NCBI RefSeq assembly: GCF_020400605.1
Contig: NZ_JAINRD010000001.1
Span: 372,001 to 436,000 of the forward strand
DNA length: 64,000 bases
Direction of reading: 5' to 3'
Source: Streptomyces aculeolatus
GTDB lineage: Bacteria > Actinomycetota > Actinomycetes > Streptomycetales > Streptomycetaceae
This document shows positions 50,356-60,237 of the stretch, piece after piece. Both the position numbers and the translations under genes were made by a program. Within the stretch, counting starts at the first letter, position 1, and each line of letters opens with the position of its first letter. A model generated the notes under the pieces. The model saw only the letters and a list, made by a program, of their open reading frames with translations. It was not told the DNA's origin and ran no database searches.

Positions 50356-50996
50356 TGCGCATCACCGTCTTCGGCGCCACCGGTGAGATCGGCAGCCGTA
50401 TCGTCACCGAGGCGCAGACCCGCGGCCACGAGGTCACCGCCGTCGTGCGCACCCCGCGCCCGCCCGGCGCCCTGCCCGCCGACGTGGACGTACGCGTCGG
50501 CGACGCGGCCCGCGCCGCGGACGTCGCGGCGCTCGGCGCCGGACAGGACCTGATCGTGAGCGCCACGCGCCCGGCACCGGGCGCCGAGGACCAACTGCCC
50601 GTGATGGCACGGGCGCTGCTCGCCGGTGCGGCGGCGTCCGGGGTGCGGCTCCTGCTCGTCGGCGGGTCCTCGACGCTGACCCTCCCGGACAGCGGCGGGG
50701 TCGCGGTGATGGACGGGCCGGACTTCCCGGCCGCGTGGCTGCCCATCGCCCGCGCCTGCGCCGTCCAGTTGGAGGCCTGCCGCGCCGCGGGCCCGGATAC
50801 GGACTGGGCGTACGCCAGCCCGCCGCACCTGATCCTGCCGGGCGCGCGCACGGGCGCGTACCGGCTGGGCGGGGACGAGCTGGTCGTCGACGGCGAGGGC
50901 GAGTCGGCCATCTCCATGGAGGACTTCGCGGTGGCGCTCCTGGACGAGGCCGAGCGGCCGAAGCACCACCGCACCCGCTTCACGGTGGCGTACTGA
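50355..50996 (+). CDS. NAD(P)H-binding NmrA-like protein
   Basis: A 213-residue atypical short-chain dehydrogenase of the NAD(P)-binding, NmrA/YwnB type. Dinucleotide loop VFGATGEIGSRIV, then strand VRVGDAARAADVAAL and LLLVGGSSTLTL. It lacks a YxxxK pair, so it may be a sensor or an isomerase-like protein. In an operon with the exporter before it and an SDR after it. Confidence 0.9.
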   Translation: MRITVFGATGEIGSRIVTEAQTRGHEVTAVVRTPRPPGALPADVDVRVGDAARAADVAALGAGQDLIVSATRPAPGAEDQLPVMARALLAGAAASGVRLLLVGGSSTLTLPDSGGVAVMDGPDFPAAWLPIARACAVQLEACRAAGPDTDWAYASPPHLILPGARTGAYRLGGDELVVDGEGESAISMEDFAVALLDEAERPKHHRTRFTVAY

Positions 50997-51041
50997 GAAG
51001 ATCGGGACACGAGGCCCGATCCAGCAGGCAGGAGCGCCGAC

Positions 51042-51770
51042 ATGAGATTCGACGACCACCGCGTGGTCATCACGGCGGCCGGCCGCGACTTCGGCCGCAC
51101 CCTGGCGCTGCGGTTCGCGGACCTGGGCGCGGAGGTCTTCCTCTCGGCCCGGAACCTCGCCGCGGCCGAGCGGGTCCGCGACGAGATCCGCGAGCGCGGG
51201 CACCGGCAGGTGCACGCCTTCTCCTGCGATTTGACGGACCCCGCGTCGATCCGGCAGTTCGCGGCGGACGTCGGGCGGCACACCGACCGCGTCGACGTCC
51301 TGATCAACAACGGCTCCCGCTACCTGCACGGCCCGGACCTGCTGTCCGTCCCGGACGCCGACGTCGTCGACACCCTCGCCTCCGGCGCCACCGGGACCGT
51401 ACTGACCGTGAAGAACTTCCTGCCGCTGCTGCTCGACTCGGCGAAGCCGGACATCGTGACGATGGTCTCCGCCGCCGGCACCGCCGGGCACCACCGCTCG
51501 GACGCACACGACGCCTTCTACGCCGCCAAGAACGCCCAGGCGGGTTTCGCCGAGATCCTCTCCAAGCGGCTGCGGCCGCGGGGAGTGCGGGTGATCTCGC
51601 TCTACCCGCCGGACTTCGACAACCCGGACCCGCTCTCGGAGGAATGGGAGACCACGCCGCGCGGGGCGGAGGACGCACTCACGGCGCAGTCACTCGTCGA
51701 ATGCGTCCTCTTCGCGGTCTCCCAGCCGAGGGACTGCTTCATCAAGGCGTTCCACTTCGAACAGGTATGA
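51042..51770 (+). CDS. short-chain dehydrogenase/reductase
   Basis: A 242-residue SDR. The cofactor loop is the atypical VVITAAGRDFGRTLALRFA. Further: LINNGSRYL (NNxG-like), catalytic Ser in MVSAAGTAGHH and the Y-x3-K motif in AFYAAKNAQAGF. Complete. It follows the NmrA-like gene by 45 bases, probably the same LysR-controlled unit. Substrate unknown. Confidence 0.9.
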   Translation: MRFDDHRVVITAAGRDFGRTLALRFADLGAEVFLSARNLAAAERVRDEIRERGHRQVHAFSCDLTDPASIRQFAADVGRHTDRVDVLINNGSRYLHGPDLLSVPDADVVDTLASGATGTVLTVKNFLPLLLDSAKPDIVTMVSAAGTAGHHRSDAHDAFYAAKNAQAGFAEILSKRLRPRGVRVISLYPPDFDNPDPLSEEWETTPRGAEDALTAQSLVECVLFAVSQPRDCFIKAFHFEQV

Positions 51771-51780
51771 CGGGGCGGGC

Positions 51781-52518
51781 CTACGCGCCCGGGTTCCGCA
51801 GGGGCGCGAGTGCCGCCTCGATGTGCGCCTCGGCCGCCGCACGGTCGACGCCGAGGCGGGAGAGCACGCCGTCGCCGTTCTCCTGCTCCAGCAGCGCCAG
51901 CAGGATGTGCTCCGTACCGATGTAGTTGTGGCCCAGTCGCAGCGCCTCGCGGAAGGTCAGCTCCAGCGCCTTCTTCCCCTCCGCGTTGTACGGGATCAGC
52001 TCCGGCACCGCGCCCCCGGCGGCCGGCGGCAGCGCCGCGGCGGCCTCCTGCCGCACGGTGTCGAGGAGGATGCCCTGCGCTTTGATCGACGCCCCGCCGA
52101 TGGCGTCGGGCTCGGCGAGCAGCCCGAGGACGAGATGGGCGGGGCCGATCTCGGTGTTGCCCGCGGCGCGGGCCTCGTCCTGGGACGCCATCACCACGTT
52201 CTTGGCGCGGGGGGTGAACCGGGCGAAGCCCTCGCTCGGGTCGAGCGTGAGGCCCTCGTCCGAGCCCTTGGTCACGAACCGCTTCTGGGCGGCCTGCCGG
52301 GTGACGCCCATGCTCTTGCCGATGTCGGTCCAGGACGCGCCGGAGCGCCGCGCCTGGTCGACGAAGTGGCCGATGAGGTGGTCGGCGACGTCGCCGAGGT
52401 GGTCGGCGGCGACGACGGCTCCGGTGAGCTGGTCGAGGACGTCGGGGTGGACCTTCTTGATGGCCTCGATGAGGTCGTCGAGGCGTACGGGATGCGTGGA
52501 GCGGTCAGGTTCCGTCAT
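51781..52518 (-). CDS. Clp N-terminal domain protein with helix-turn-helix
   Basis: A 245-residue protein with no AAA+ domain. Residues about 60-80 hold a helix-turn-helix-like segment (ASWTDIGKSMGVTRQAAQKRFV). Two Clp_N repeats follow: FTPRAKNVVMASQDEARAAGNTEIGPAHLVLGLLAE and FREALRLGHNYIGTEHILLALLEQENGDG. Clp_N repeats bind substrates or adaptors in ClpC. Fusion to a DNA-binding region suggests a regulator that senses protein damage. An inverted-repeat operator sits just upstream. Confidence 0.87.
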   Translation of the reverse strand: MTEPDRSTHPVRLDDLIEAIKKVHPDVLDQLTGAVVAADHLGDVADHLIGHFVDQARRSGASWTDIGKSMGVTRQAAQKRFVTKGSDEGLTLDPSEGFARFTPRAKNVVMASQDEARAAGNTEIGPAHLVLGLLAEPDAIGGASIKAQGILLDTVRQEAAAALPPAAGGAVPELIPYNAEGKKALELTFREALRLGHNYIGTEHILLALLEQENGDGVLSRLGVDRAAAEAHIEAALAPLRNPGA

Positions 52519-52531
52519 GCTGACAACCGTA

Positions 52532-52570
52532 GGTTGACACCCCGCGGCGCGTCAACCCTGGGTTGACACC
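52532..52570. promoter_or_regulatory. GGTTGACACC/GTCAACC operator repeats
   Basis: GGTTGACACC (52532-52541), GTCAACC inverted (52551-52557), and GGTTGACACC again (52561-52570). The last two form GTCAACC-CTG-GGTTGAC. The array lies 14 bases upstream of the Clp-N start and overlaps the stop of the phosphoesterase gene; a likely autoregulatory operator. Confidence 0.6.
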
Positions 52571-53310
52571 GTGCGGAAGTGGGTGGTCAGCCGGCGGTCC
52601 TCGTCCAGGACGTGGAACGCCACGCCCGGCGGCTGGTCGAGACGCACCTGCTGGCCGGCGTACGTGCGCTGCTCCCAGGGCAGCAGGACGGTGTTGACGA
52701 CCCCGGGCGCGACGAGCAGCGGCAGCCCGGCGAACGTGGTGGCGGCGGCGGTGTGCGCGTGCCCCGCGAGGAACGCCGTGATCCGCGGATGCCGCCCGGC
52801 CAGCTCCGCAAGCCGCTCCTCGCCGAACTGCCGGATCCCGTCGACGTACGGAACGTGCAGCGGGACCGGCGGATGGTGGAACGCCACGAGCACGGCCTCC
52901 CCCTCGGGCACCCGCCGCAACTCCCCCTCCAGCCACGCGACCGTCTCGTCCCCGAGCCACCCCTCCGGCTTCCCGGGCACCGACGAGTCGCACGCGAGCA
53001 CCGTGAACCCGGCCCCGCGGAACACCTGGTCAACGGGCGCCGCATCCGCCGGCTCCCCGAGCAGCCCCTCCCGGAACGCGGCCCGGTCGTCGTGGTTCCC
53101 GGGGCAGACCAGCACCGGATGCCGCGAGTCGAGCAGCCCCCGGGCGACGGCGTACTCCTCGGGCGTGCCGTGGTCGGCGACGTCACCGCTGACGAGGACG
53201 AGATCCAGGTCGTACGGCAGATCCTCCAGGTAGTCGACCACCGCACGGGTGCGGTGGACGCTGCGCTCGTCGTCGATGTGAATGTCACTGAGATGCGCGA
53301 TAACGGCCAC
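52552..53310 (-). CDS. metallophosphoesterase (CpdA/Icc-like)
   Basis: A 252-residue calcineurin-like phosphoesterase. Dinuclear-metal motifs: AHLSDIHIDDE (DxH), LVLVSGDVADHG (GDxxD-like), LVCPGNHDDR (GNHD), LVAFHHPPVPL and FLAGHAHTAAAT (GHxH). Similar to cyclic-nucleotide phosphodiesterases, but the substrate is not determined. GTG 53310, with GGGGAGGGGAG upstream. The downstream Clp-N gene follows after 33 bases. Confidence 0.92.
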   Translation of the reverse strand: MAVIAHLSDIHIDDERSVHRTRAVVDYLEDLPYDLDLVLVSGDVADHGTPEEYAVARGLLDSRHPVLVCPGNHDDRAAFREGLLGEPADAAPVDQVFRGAGFTVLACDSSVPGKPEGWLGDETVAWLEGELRRVPEGEAVLVAFHHPPVPLHVPYVDGIRQFGEERLAELAGRHPRITAFLAGHAHTAAATTFAGLPLLVAPGVVNTVLLPWEQRTYAGQQVRLDQPPGVAFHVLDEDRRLTTHFRTVSTQG

Positions 53311-53362
53311 GACGTACTCCCCTCCCCGGCACGCCACGACCGGCGCCCCGTGGCGACCGACG

Positions 53363-53788
53363 CTACGACCTGCCCGGCGGCGGGGTGAACGGCCACTTGC
53401 GGGGAGGTGGCCCGGCGGGGACCTTGAACACGACCCAGACGACTTTGCCGACGCCGGTGCGGTCGGAGGTGCCCCAGTCGTCGGCGAGCGCGTCGACGAG
53501 GCGCAGCCCGCGCCCGCGGTCGGCGGTGTCGTCGGGGGCGCACAGGTACGGGCGGGTCCCGCTGGCGTCGTGGACCTCGACGCGCACGGAGCCGTCCTCG
53601 ACGGTGACGTACACGCGAAACTCGCGGCCCCGGGGGGTGCCGTGCACCAGGGCGTTGGTGGCGAGTTCGGAGACACAGAGGCGGATGTCGTCGGCTCGGT
53701 CGCCCGCCCCGACCAGGGCCGCGACGAAGTCGCGCGCTTTTCCGATGGATCGGGCACTGCGGGGGAATCCGCGCGCGTGGGTGGTCAT
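53363..53788 (-). CDS. RsbW-like ATP-binding protein (HATPase_c)
   Basis: A 141-residue GHKL ATPase of the anti-sigma/serine-kinase type: ICVSELATNALVHGTP-like N box (CVSELATNALVHGT), G1 box VEVHDASGTRP, and G2 region DRGRGLRLVDALADDWG. In Streptomyces many such small ATPases sit beside XRE/DUF397 pairs, as here with genes at 54010 and 54833, and their partners are mostly unknown. C-terminal Pro-rich tail. Confidence 0.9.
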   Translation of the reverse strand: MTTHARGFPRSARSIGKARDFVAALVGAGDRADDIRLCVSELATNALVHGTPRGREFRVYVTVEDGSVRVEVHDASGTRPYLCAPDDTADRGRGLRLVDALADDWGTSDRTGVGKVVWVVFKVPAGPPPRKWPFTPPPGRS

Positions 53789-54009
53789 GGTGCTGACCCC
53801 GTTCCGGGTGGAGCCGAGTGTGGTCGGCGAGTGCGGTGGGCGAGGCGTGCGCCTGTACGCCCCTTGTGTGAGCCCCTGCCGGGGCGATTGATTACCGGCG
53901 TGTCCCTACCTTCACCGAATTCTTCGGTGGTGGCCGCTGGGAACGTGCAAGAGCTGTCACCGAATAGCCGGGGTGGACGGCGAGTTGATACTTGGAGGAG
54001 GCCGATGCG

Positions 54010-54849
54010 GTGGAACTGAACAGAGAAGACGGCAAGCTCACACCGCGGGTCAGGCTCGGCAGAAGGCTTCGCCGGCTCAGGGAGCGCAGAGGGCTGTCGC
54101 TGCGGCAGCTCTCCGAACGCGTGGGCGGTTACTCGCACAGCTACCTGGGGCGAGTGGAGTTAGGGGAGCAGCTACCGTCCGAAGCGCTGGTAAACACGCT
54201 CGACGAATTCTTCGATGTGGACGGAGTGTTGGCCGAGCTGCTGGAGCTGGCCCACGACACGATGATTCCGGACTATAGTCGGAAAGCCTTCAACAAGGAG
54301 CCCCAGGCCGAGCGTGTCCAAGTCTTCAACAGCAGCGTCGTCCCGGGCCTTTTGCAGACCCCGGAATACATGCGGGCGGCATTTCAGAGAGTCCTCTTGG
54401 GTGAGTCCGAAGAGCAGATCGCCGAACGCGTCGCCTTCCGCGTGAAGCGGCAGCGGATCCTGGACCGACAGGAACCACCATATTACTGGGGAATTATGGA
54501 TGAGTCAGCACTTAAGCGCCAAATTGGTGGTGCACAGTGCATGACGGTCCAAATACAGCATCTGTTGCAGCTCGCGGTCCGTCCGTGCGTAACCGTCCAG
54601 GTACTCCCCTTCGGAAGAGGGGGGCACCCCATGATGGGGGGCAGCCTCACCTTGCACACGCTGCCCGATGGCGCGACGATCGCCGTGGTCGAGAGCTTCG
54701 ACTCCGGTGAACCAGTGGAGTCCCCGAGACGGGTTCTTGAGCTGACGCAGAAGTTTGATACGGCCCGCTCGCTGGCTCTCACGGAAGATGAATCCCTGGA
54801 TCTGATCCGCGCATACGCGAAGGAGTACGCAGATGAAGATGATTCCTGA
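54010..54849 (+). CDS. XRE-family regulator with DUF5753 domain (WhiJ-like)
   Basis: A 279-residue regulator from GTG 54010 (GGAGGAG site). Helix-turn-helix LGRRLRRLRERRGLSLRQLSERVGGYSHSYLGRVELGEQLPS, then a DUF5753 effector-like domain (VQVFNSSVVPGLLQTPEYMRAAF, YWGIMDESALKRQIGG, PCVTVQVLPFGRGGHP). Overlaps the DUF397 gene by 17 bases. WhiJ-like pairs act in Streptomyces development. Confidence 0.93.
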   Translation: MELNREDGKLTPRVRLGRRLRRLRERRGLSLRQLSERVGGYSHSYLGRVELGEQLPSEALVNTLDEFFDVDGVLAELLELAHDTMIPDYSRKAFNKEPQAERVQVFNSSVVPGLLQTPEYMRAAFQRVLLGESEEQIAERVAFRVKRQRILDRQEPPYYWGIMDESALKRQIGGAQCMTVQIQHLLQLAVRPCVTVQVLPFGRGGHPMMGGSLTLHTLPDGATIAVVESFDSGEPVESPRRVLELTQKFDTARSLALTEDESLDLIRAYAKEYADEDDS

Positions 54850-55048
54850 CGCATCGGCTCTCCCTATTTGGCGCAAGTCCAGCCACAGCGAGAACTCGGC
54901 GGGCGGTTGTGTAGAGGTGTCCGATGGATACTTCGACGGCGTTCCGGTCCGTGATTCGAAGGACCCGCACGGCCCTGCGCTCATTTTCGAGACGGCCGCT
55001 TGGTCGTCGTTCGTCAACGCCGTCAAGGGCGGGGAGTTCCCAGCCTGA
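54833..55048 (+). CDS. DUF397 small protein
   Basis: A 71-residue DUF397 protein: WRKSSHSENSAGGCVEVSDGYFDGVPVRDSKDPHGPALIF followed by WSSFVNAVKGGEF, matching the family end to end. DUF397 proteins partner XRE/WhiJ regulators, perhaps as antitoxin-like or anti-repressor factors. Co-translated with the preceding regulator. Confidence 0.94.
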   Translation: MKMIPDASALPIWRKSSHSENSAGGCVEVSDGYFDGVPVRDSKDPHGPALIFETAAWSSFVNAVKGGEFPA

Positions 55049-55115
55049 CCCCCTGCAGGAGCCTCAGCCGAGCCCGCCCACGTCCGGTGGCGCAACCACA
55101 AGGAAGGCAGGGTCG

Positions 55116-55631
55116 GTGGAGTTGAGGCGGTATGGGCAGGGTGGGGCCGCGGGGGTGCGGGGGTTGTTGCTCGACGTTCATGATGCGGTGTACGCGGACA
55201 ATCCCGACCCCTTTCACTCCCGCGAGCGCTTCACCTACTTCCTCGACCTCTGGTCCTCCCGCAAGAATTGGCAGTGCGTCGTCGGGCGGGAGGGTGGTGA
55301 TGCCGTGGGCTATGCCTACGGGGCCGTGCTCGCGCCGGGTGGGTGGTGGAAGGGGAGTGTGCGGGGGCGGGAGGTTCGGGGGGCCGTGTTCGCGCTTTCG
55401 GAGTTGATGGTGCTGCCCAAGTGGCGGGGAACCGGGCGAGCCCGGAGGATTCATGATGCGTTGATCGCGCCCTTGGCGGCAGATGTGGTGTCGCTTCAGG
55501 TGGAGACCGGGCACGCAAAGGTCGTCCGCCTCTACGAGAGCTGGGGGTACCGGAGCGTCGACCAGTACGCGGCGGGCGACGACTCCCCTCCGTACACGGT
55601 GATGGTCAAGCGGCTCACCGGCGCGCGCTGA
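55116..55631 (+). CDS. GNAT-family N-acetyltransferase
   Basis: A 171-residue acetyltransferase from GTG 55116 (AAGGAAGG upstream). LRRYGQGGAAGVRGLLLDVHDAVYAD, CVVGREGGDAVGYAYG, acetyl-CoA loop ALSELMVLPKWRGTGRARRIHDALI, and C-terminal LQVETGHAKVVRLYESWGYRSVD. Its T/G-rich wobble codons (GGTGGG runs) are slightly less GC3-biased than neighbours. Position after DUF397 suggests no clear function. Confidence 0.88.
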   Translation: MELRRYGQGGAAGVRGLLLDVHDAVYADNPDPFHSRERFTYFLDLWSSRKNWQCVVGREGGDAVGYAYGAVLAPGGWWKGSVRGREVRGAVFALSELMVLPKWRGTGRARRIHDALIAPLAADVVSLQVETGHAKVVRLYESWGYRSVDQYAAGDDSPPYTVMVKRLTGAR

Positions 55632-55758
55632 CCCCGGGGGTTCCGTCACGGCGAAGAGGCCCGAGTCCGGGGGGCGTTCCTCATCAACTCGCCCGGAATG
55701 CTGGGCTGCCATTGACGGGAGGCCCGGTCGGGAGTCCCTGCACCGGGCCGCCGTGGCG

Positions 55759-56370
55759 TCAGTTGTCCGTCAGGCGGGACAGCGCCACGTTCAGCTCCAG
55801 GACGTTGACCTTTTCGTTGCCGAGGAAGCCCAGGTCGCGGCCCTCCTCGTGGTCCCTCACCAGGTTCTCCACCTGAGGCTCGGACAGGCCGTTCTCCTTC
55901 GCCACGCGGTCCACCTGGATCCGCGCGTACGCCGGGGAGATGTGCGGGTCGATCGCCGAGCCCGAGCCCGTTACCGCGTCCTTCGGGACCTCCGATACGG
56001 GGACATCGTTGAACGACGCCACCTGCTGCTTGGCCTCCTTCACCGTCTTCACCAGCGTCGCGTCCGACGCGCCCAGGTTCGACGGGCCCGTGGCCAGGGG
56101 GTCGTAGGCGCTGTTGGAGGGGCGGGGCTGGAACCAGCGGGGGTCGGGGGTGTCCGTGCCCTTGAGGTTCCAGCTCTGGCCTATCAGCTTCGAGCCCACG
56201 TCCCGGCCCTCGTGCTCGACCTTCGAGCCGTTGGCCCGGTCGGAGAACGCGCCCTGCGCGATGCCCGTGATCACCAGGGGGTAGATCACGCCGGTGACCA
56301 CCGTCAGGACCAGCAGCGCGCGCAGCGCGCTGAAGAGCAGCCGGGCGGTGGAGCGTGCGGAAGTGTTCAT
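55759..56370 (-). CDS. kdpC: potassium-transporting ATPase subunit C
   Basis: A 203-residue KdpC. One N-terminal membrane helix (LFSALRALLVLTVVTGVIYPLVITG), then the periplasmic domain with GSKLIGQSW, PRWFQPRPS, VTGSGSAIDPHISPAYARIQVDRVAKENGL. KdpC stabilises the KdpFABC complex and assists ATP binding. Last gene of the kdp operon, nine bases after kdpB. Confidence 0.96.
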   Translation of the reverse strand: MNTSARSTARLLFSALRALLVLTVVTGVIYPLVITGIAQGAFSDRANGSKVEHEGRDVGSKLIGQSWNLKGTDTPDPRWFQPRPSNSAYDPLATGPSNLGASDATLVKTVKEAKQQVASFNDVPVSEVPKDAVTGSGSAIDPHISPAYARIQVDRVAKENGLSEPQVENLVRDHEEGRDLGFLGNEKVNVLELNVALSRLTDN

Positions 56371-56379
56371 CGGGATTCC

Positions 56380-58476
56380 TCAGCCGATTCCGGGGATGAG
56401 CGAGACGACGAGGTCGATCAGCTTGATGCCGACGAACGGGGCCACCAGCCCGCCGAGGCCGTAGACCCCGATGTTGCGGCGGAGCATCCGGTCGGCGCTG
56501 ACCGGGCGGTAGCGCACGCCGCGCAGGGCCAGGGGCACCAGGGCGACGATGACCAGGGCGTTGAAGACGACCGCCGAGAGGATCGCCGACTCCGGCGAGG
56601 ACAGCTGCATGATGTTGAGCCGGTCCAGGCTCGGGTAGGCGGCGGCGAACATCGCGGGGATGATCGCGAAGTACTTCGCGACGTCGTTGGCGATCGAGAA
56701 GGTCGTCAGCGCCCCCCGGGTGATGAGGAGCTGCTTGCCGATCTCCACGATCTCGATGAGCTTGGTGGGGTTGGAGTCCAGGTCGACCATGTTCCCGGCC
56801 TCCTTGGCGGCGGAGGTGCCGGTGTTCATGGCGACGCCCACGTCCGCCTGGGCCAGCGCGGGGGCGTCGTTCGTGCCGTCGCCGGTCATGGCGACGAGCT
56901 TGCCGCCGGCCTGTTCGCGCTTGATGAGGGCCATCTTGTCCTCGGGCGTGGCCTCGGCGAGGAAGTCGTCGACGCCTGCCTCGGCGGCGATGGCCTTCGC
57001 CGTCTTCGCGTTGTCGCCGGTGATCATGACGGTCCTGATGCCCATCCGGCGCAGCTCCGCGAAGCGTTCGCGCATGCCCTCCTTGACGACGTCCTTGAGG
57101 TGGACGACGCCGAGGACCCGCGCGCCGCGGTCGTCGGCCACCGCGACGAGCAGCGGGGTGCCGCCGGACTCGGCGACGGTGTCGGCCGTGTCCCGTACGG
57201 CGTCGGGGACCTCGCCGCCCCGCTCCCGTACCCACGCCGCGACCGCTCCCGCCGCGCCCTTGCGGACCTGCCGGCCGTCGGCGTCGACGCCCGACATCCG
57301 GGTCTGCGCCGTGAACGGCACCCAGTCGGCGTGCGCCAGGGCGCCGGGCTCGCGTTCGCGCAGCCCGTAGCGGGACTTGGCGAGTACGACGATCGAGCGG
57401 CCCTCCGGCGTCTCGTCGGCGAGCGACGAGAGCTGCGCGGCGTCGGCCAGCTCCGCCTCGCCGGTGCCCGGTACGGGCAGGAACTCGTGCGCCTGCCGGT
57501 TGCCGAGCGTGATGGTGCCCGTCTTGTCCAGCAGCAGCGTCGACACGTCGCCGGCGGCCTCCACGGCGCGGCCGGACATCGCGAGCACGTTGCGCTGCAC
57601 CAGCCGGTCCATGCCCGCGATGCCGATCGCGGACAGCAGCGCGCCGATGGTCGTGGGGATCAGGCAGACGAGCAGCGCGGCGAGCACGACGAGCGACTGC
57701 TCGGCGCCCGCGTAGACCGCGAACGGCTGGAGCGTGACGACGGCGAGGAGGAAGACGACCGTGAGCGAGGCGAGCAGGATGTTCAGCGCGATCTCGTTCG
57801 GCGTCTTCTGCCGGGCCGCGCCCTCGACCAGGGCGATCATGCGGTCGATGAACGTCTCGCCGGGCTTGGCGGTGATCCGTACGACGACGCGGTCCGAGAG
57901 CACCTTCGTGCCGCCGGTGACCGCCGAGCGGTCGCCGCCCGACTCCCGGATCACCGGCGCCGATTCGCCGGTGATCGCGGACTCGTCGACGGAGGCGACG
58001 CCCTCGACCACGTCGCCGTCGCCGGGGATGACGTCGCCGGCCTCGCAGACGACGAGGTCGCCCACGCGCAGGTCGGTGCCGGGCACCCGCTCCTCTCCGG
58101 CGGCGGTACGGCGGCGGGCCACCGTGTCCGTCTTCGCCTGGCGCAGGGTGTCGGCCTGCGCCTTGCCGCGGCCCTCGGCGACGGCCTCGGCCAGGTTGGC
58201 GAAGAGCACGGTGAGCCAGAGCCACGCGGCGATGACCCAGCCGAACCAGTCGCCCGGGTCGGTGACCGCGAGGACCGTGGTCAGCACCGAGCCGACCTCG
58301 ACCACGAACATCACCGGCGACTTCGCCATGACGCGCGGATCGAGCTTGCGCACCGCGTCGGGTACGGACCGCAGGAGCTGCCCGGGGTCGAACAGGCCGC
58401 CGGCGACCCGCGGCCGGGCCTCGTTCCGTACGGGATCCACGGGGGTGTGCGGGGGTGTCCGTGTCTGCGTGATCAT
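56380..58476 (-). CDS. kdpB: potassium-transporting ATPase ATP-binding subunit
   Basis: A 698-residue P-type ATPase subunit. Phosphorylation motif [18 protein letters not shown] in [13 protein letters not shown], hinge [21 protein letters not shown], KdpB-specific [25 protein letters not shown]. It energises K+ uptake by KdpA under low potassium. ATG 58476 overlaps kdpA's stop (ATGA). Confidence 0.97.
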   Translation of the reverse strand: MITQTRTPPHTPVDPVRNEARPRVAGGLFDPGQLLRSVPDAVRKLDPRVMAKSPVMFVVEVGSVLTTVLAVTDPGDWFGWVIAAWLWLTVLFANLAEAVAEGRGKAQADTLRQAKTDTVARRRTAAGEERVPGTDLRVGDLVVCEAGDVIPGDGDVVEGVASVDESAITGESAPVIRESGGDRSAVTGGTKVLSDRVVVRITAKPGETFIDRMIALVEGAARQKTPNEIALNILLASLTVVFLLAVVTLQPFAVYAGAEQSLVVLAALLVCLIPTTIGALLSAIGIAGMDRLVQRNVLAMSGRAVEAAGDVSTLLLDKTGTITLGNRQAHEFLPVPGTGEAELADAAQLSSLADETPEGRSIVVLAKSRYGLREREPGALAHADWVPFTAQTRMSGVDADGRQVRKGAAGAVAAWVRERGGEVPDAVRDTADTVAESGGTPLLVAVADDRGARVLGVVHLKDVVKEGMRERFAELRRMGIRTVMITGDNAKTAKAIAAEAGVDDFLAEATPEDKMALIKREQAGGKLVAMTGDGTNDAPALAQADVGVAMNTGTSAAKEAGNMVDLDSNPTKLIEIVEIGKQLLITRGALTTFSIANDVAKYFAIIPAMFAAAYPSLDRLNIMQLSSPESAILSAVVFNALVIVALVPLALRGVRYRPVSADRMLRRNIGVYGLGGLVAPFVGIKLIDLVVSLIPGIG

Positions 58477-60137
58477 GCGGCCAGTCCTTCGGCGAGCGGC
58501 CCGAGTGCGAGCGAGGGGAAGAAGGTGAGCCCGGCGACGATGGCGATGCACGCCACCAGCACGCCGGTGAACAGCGGCTTGTCGGTACGCAGCGTCCCGG
58601 CCGACGCCGGCACGGGCCGCTGCCCGGCGAGCGAGCCGGCCAGCGCCAGCACGAACACCATCGGCAGGAACCGGCCGAGCAGCATGCACAGGCCGAGCGC
58701 GGTGTTGTGGAAACCGGTGTTCGCCGCGAAGCCCGCGAAGGCGCTGCCGTTGTTGTTGGAGGCGGAGGTGTAGGCGTAGAGGACCTCGGAGAAGCCGTGC
58801 GGCCCGGTGTTCGTCATCGACGACTCGCCGTTGCCCGTCCCCATCGCCAGCGCCGTGCCGGTGAGCACCAGCGCGGGGGTGACGAGGATGTAGCAGGCCG
58901 CGAGCTTCATCTCACGGGGCCCGATCTTCTTGCCGAGGTACTCGGGGGTACGGCCCACCATGAGCCCGGCGATGAACACCGCGACGACCGCCATGACCAG
59001 CATTCCGTACAGTCCGGAGCCGACGCCGCCGGGCGCGATCTCGCCGATCATCATGCCGAACAGCAGCACTCCGCCCGACAGCCCGCTGAACGAGTCGTGG
59101 AAGGAGTTGACCGAGCCGGTCGAGGTCATGGTCGTGGAGACCGCGAACAGCGATGACGCGCCCTCGCCGAACCGCTGCTCCTTACCCTCCATCGCGCCGC
59201 CCGCCAACTGCGCGGCGGTGCCCGGGTGCGCGGCCTCCAGCCACGTCACGGCGACGACGCCGGCCAGCCAGATGCCGGCCATCGCGGCCACGACGGCGTA
59301 GCCCTGGCGGACGCTGCCGACCATCCGGCCGAAGGTGCGCGGCATGGCGAACGGGATGACCAGCAGGAGGAAGATCTCCAGGAGGTTGGAGATGCCGCTC
59401 GGGTTCTCGAAGGGGTGGGCGGAGTTGGCGTTGTAGTAGCCGCCGCCGTTGGTACCCAGGTCCTTGATGGCTTCCTGGGAGGCGACGGCGCCGCCGGTGA
59501 GGTGCTGGGTCTGCCCGGTCACGGTCGTCACCGACTGCGTACCGGAGAAGTTCTGGATCGCGCCGCACGCGATCAGCAGCACGGCCGCGACGGCGGCCAT
59601 CGGCAGCAGAATGCGGAGCGTGCCGCGCACCAGGTCGGCCCAGAAGTTGCCCAGCTCGCCGGTGCGGGCGCGGGCGAAGCCGCGGATCAGCGCCACCGCG
59701 ACGGCCATGCCGACGGCGGCGGAGACGAAGTTCTGCACGGCCAGGCCGCCGGTCTGGGCGAGCTGGCCCATCGCGGACTCGCCCGAGTACGACTGCCAGT
59801 TGGTGTTCGCGACGAACGACGCGGCGGTGTTGAACGCCTGGTCGGGGCTGATCGCGGCGAAGCCGAGGGAGAGCGGCAGCCGGTCCTGGAGCCGCTGGAG
59901 CAGGTAGAGGAAGAGCACCCCGGCGAGGGAGAAGGCGAGCACGGCGCGCAGGTACGCGGGCCAGCGCATCCCGGCGTCGGGGTCGGCGCCGACGGCGCGG
60001 TAGATCCAGCGCTCGACGCGGCTGTGCTTCTTGCCGGCGTAGACCCGGGCCATGTAGTCGCCGAGCGGGCGGTGGACGAGCGCGAGGGCGGCGACCAGCG
60101 CCGACACCTGGAGCACGTCAGCGAGTATCGGGCTCAT
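58473..60137 (-). CDS. kdpA: potassium-transporting ATPase potassium-binding subunit
   Basis: A 554-residue channel-like subunit with four pore loops: [47 protein letters not shown], and [21 protein letters not shown]. Selects K+ and passes it to KdpB. Coupled to kdpB by four-base overlap and 10 bases after kdpF. Confidence 0.97.
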   Translation of the reverse strand: MSPILADVLQVSALVAALALVHRPLGDYMARVYAGKKHSRVERWIYRAVGADPDAGMRWPAYLRAVLAFSLAGVLFLYLLQRLQDRLPLSLGFAAISPDQAFNTAASFVANTNWQSYSGESAMGQLAQTGGLAVQNFVSAAVGMAVAVALIRGFARARTGELGNFWADLVRGTLRILLPMAAVAAVLLIACGAIQNFSGTQSVTTVTGQTQHLTGGAVASQEAIKDLGTNGGGYYNANSAHPFENPSGISNLLEIFLLLVIPFAMPRTFGRMVGSVRQGYAVVAAMAGIWLAGVVAVTWLEAAHPGTAAQLAGGAMEGKEQRFGEGASSLFAVSTTMTSTGSVNSFHDSFSGLSGGVLLFGMMIGEIAPGGVGSGLYGMLVMAVVAVFIAGLMVGRTPEYLGKKIGPREMKLAACYILVTPALVLTGTALAMGTGNGESSMTNTGPHGFSEVLYAYTSASNNNGSAFAGFAANTGFHNTALGLCMLLGRFLPMVFVLALAGSLAGQRPVPASAGTLRTDKPLFTGVLVACIAIVAGLTFFPSLALGPLAEGLAA

Positions 60138-60147
60138 GGGCGGGACC

Positions 60148-60237
60148 TCAGAACCTCTCGGGGAAGACGAGGGCGAGGACCAGGTAGCCCAGCAGGGCGA
60201 CGGCCACGATGAGACCCACCACGTTGTCGGCGGTCAT
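60148..60237 (-). CDS. kdpF: KdpF small membrane subunit
   Basis: A 29-residue single-helix peptide: [20 protein letters not shown], ending ALVFPERF, the conserved KdpF tail. It stabilises the KdpABC complex. Its ATG overlaps the stop of a further 27-residue membrane peptide upstream (ATGA). Confidence 0.88.
   Translation of the reverse strand: MTADNVVGLIVAVALLGYLVLALVFPERF

Noticed and set aside
53363..55048. Toxin-antitoxin system made of XRE and DUF397 genes
   Set aside because: The layout matches WhiJ-type developmental regulator pairs; no toxin fold is visible.
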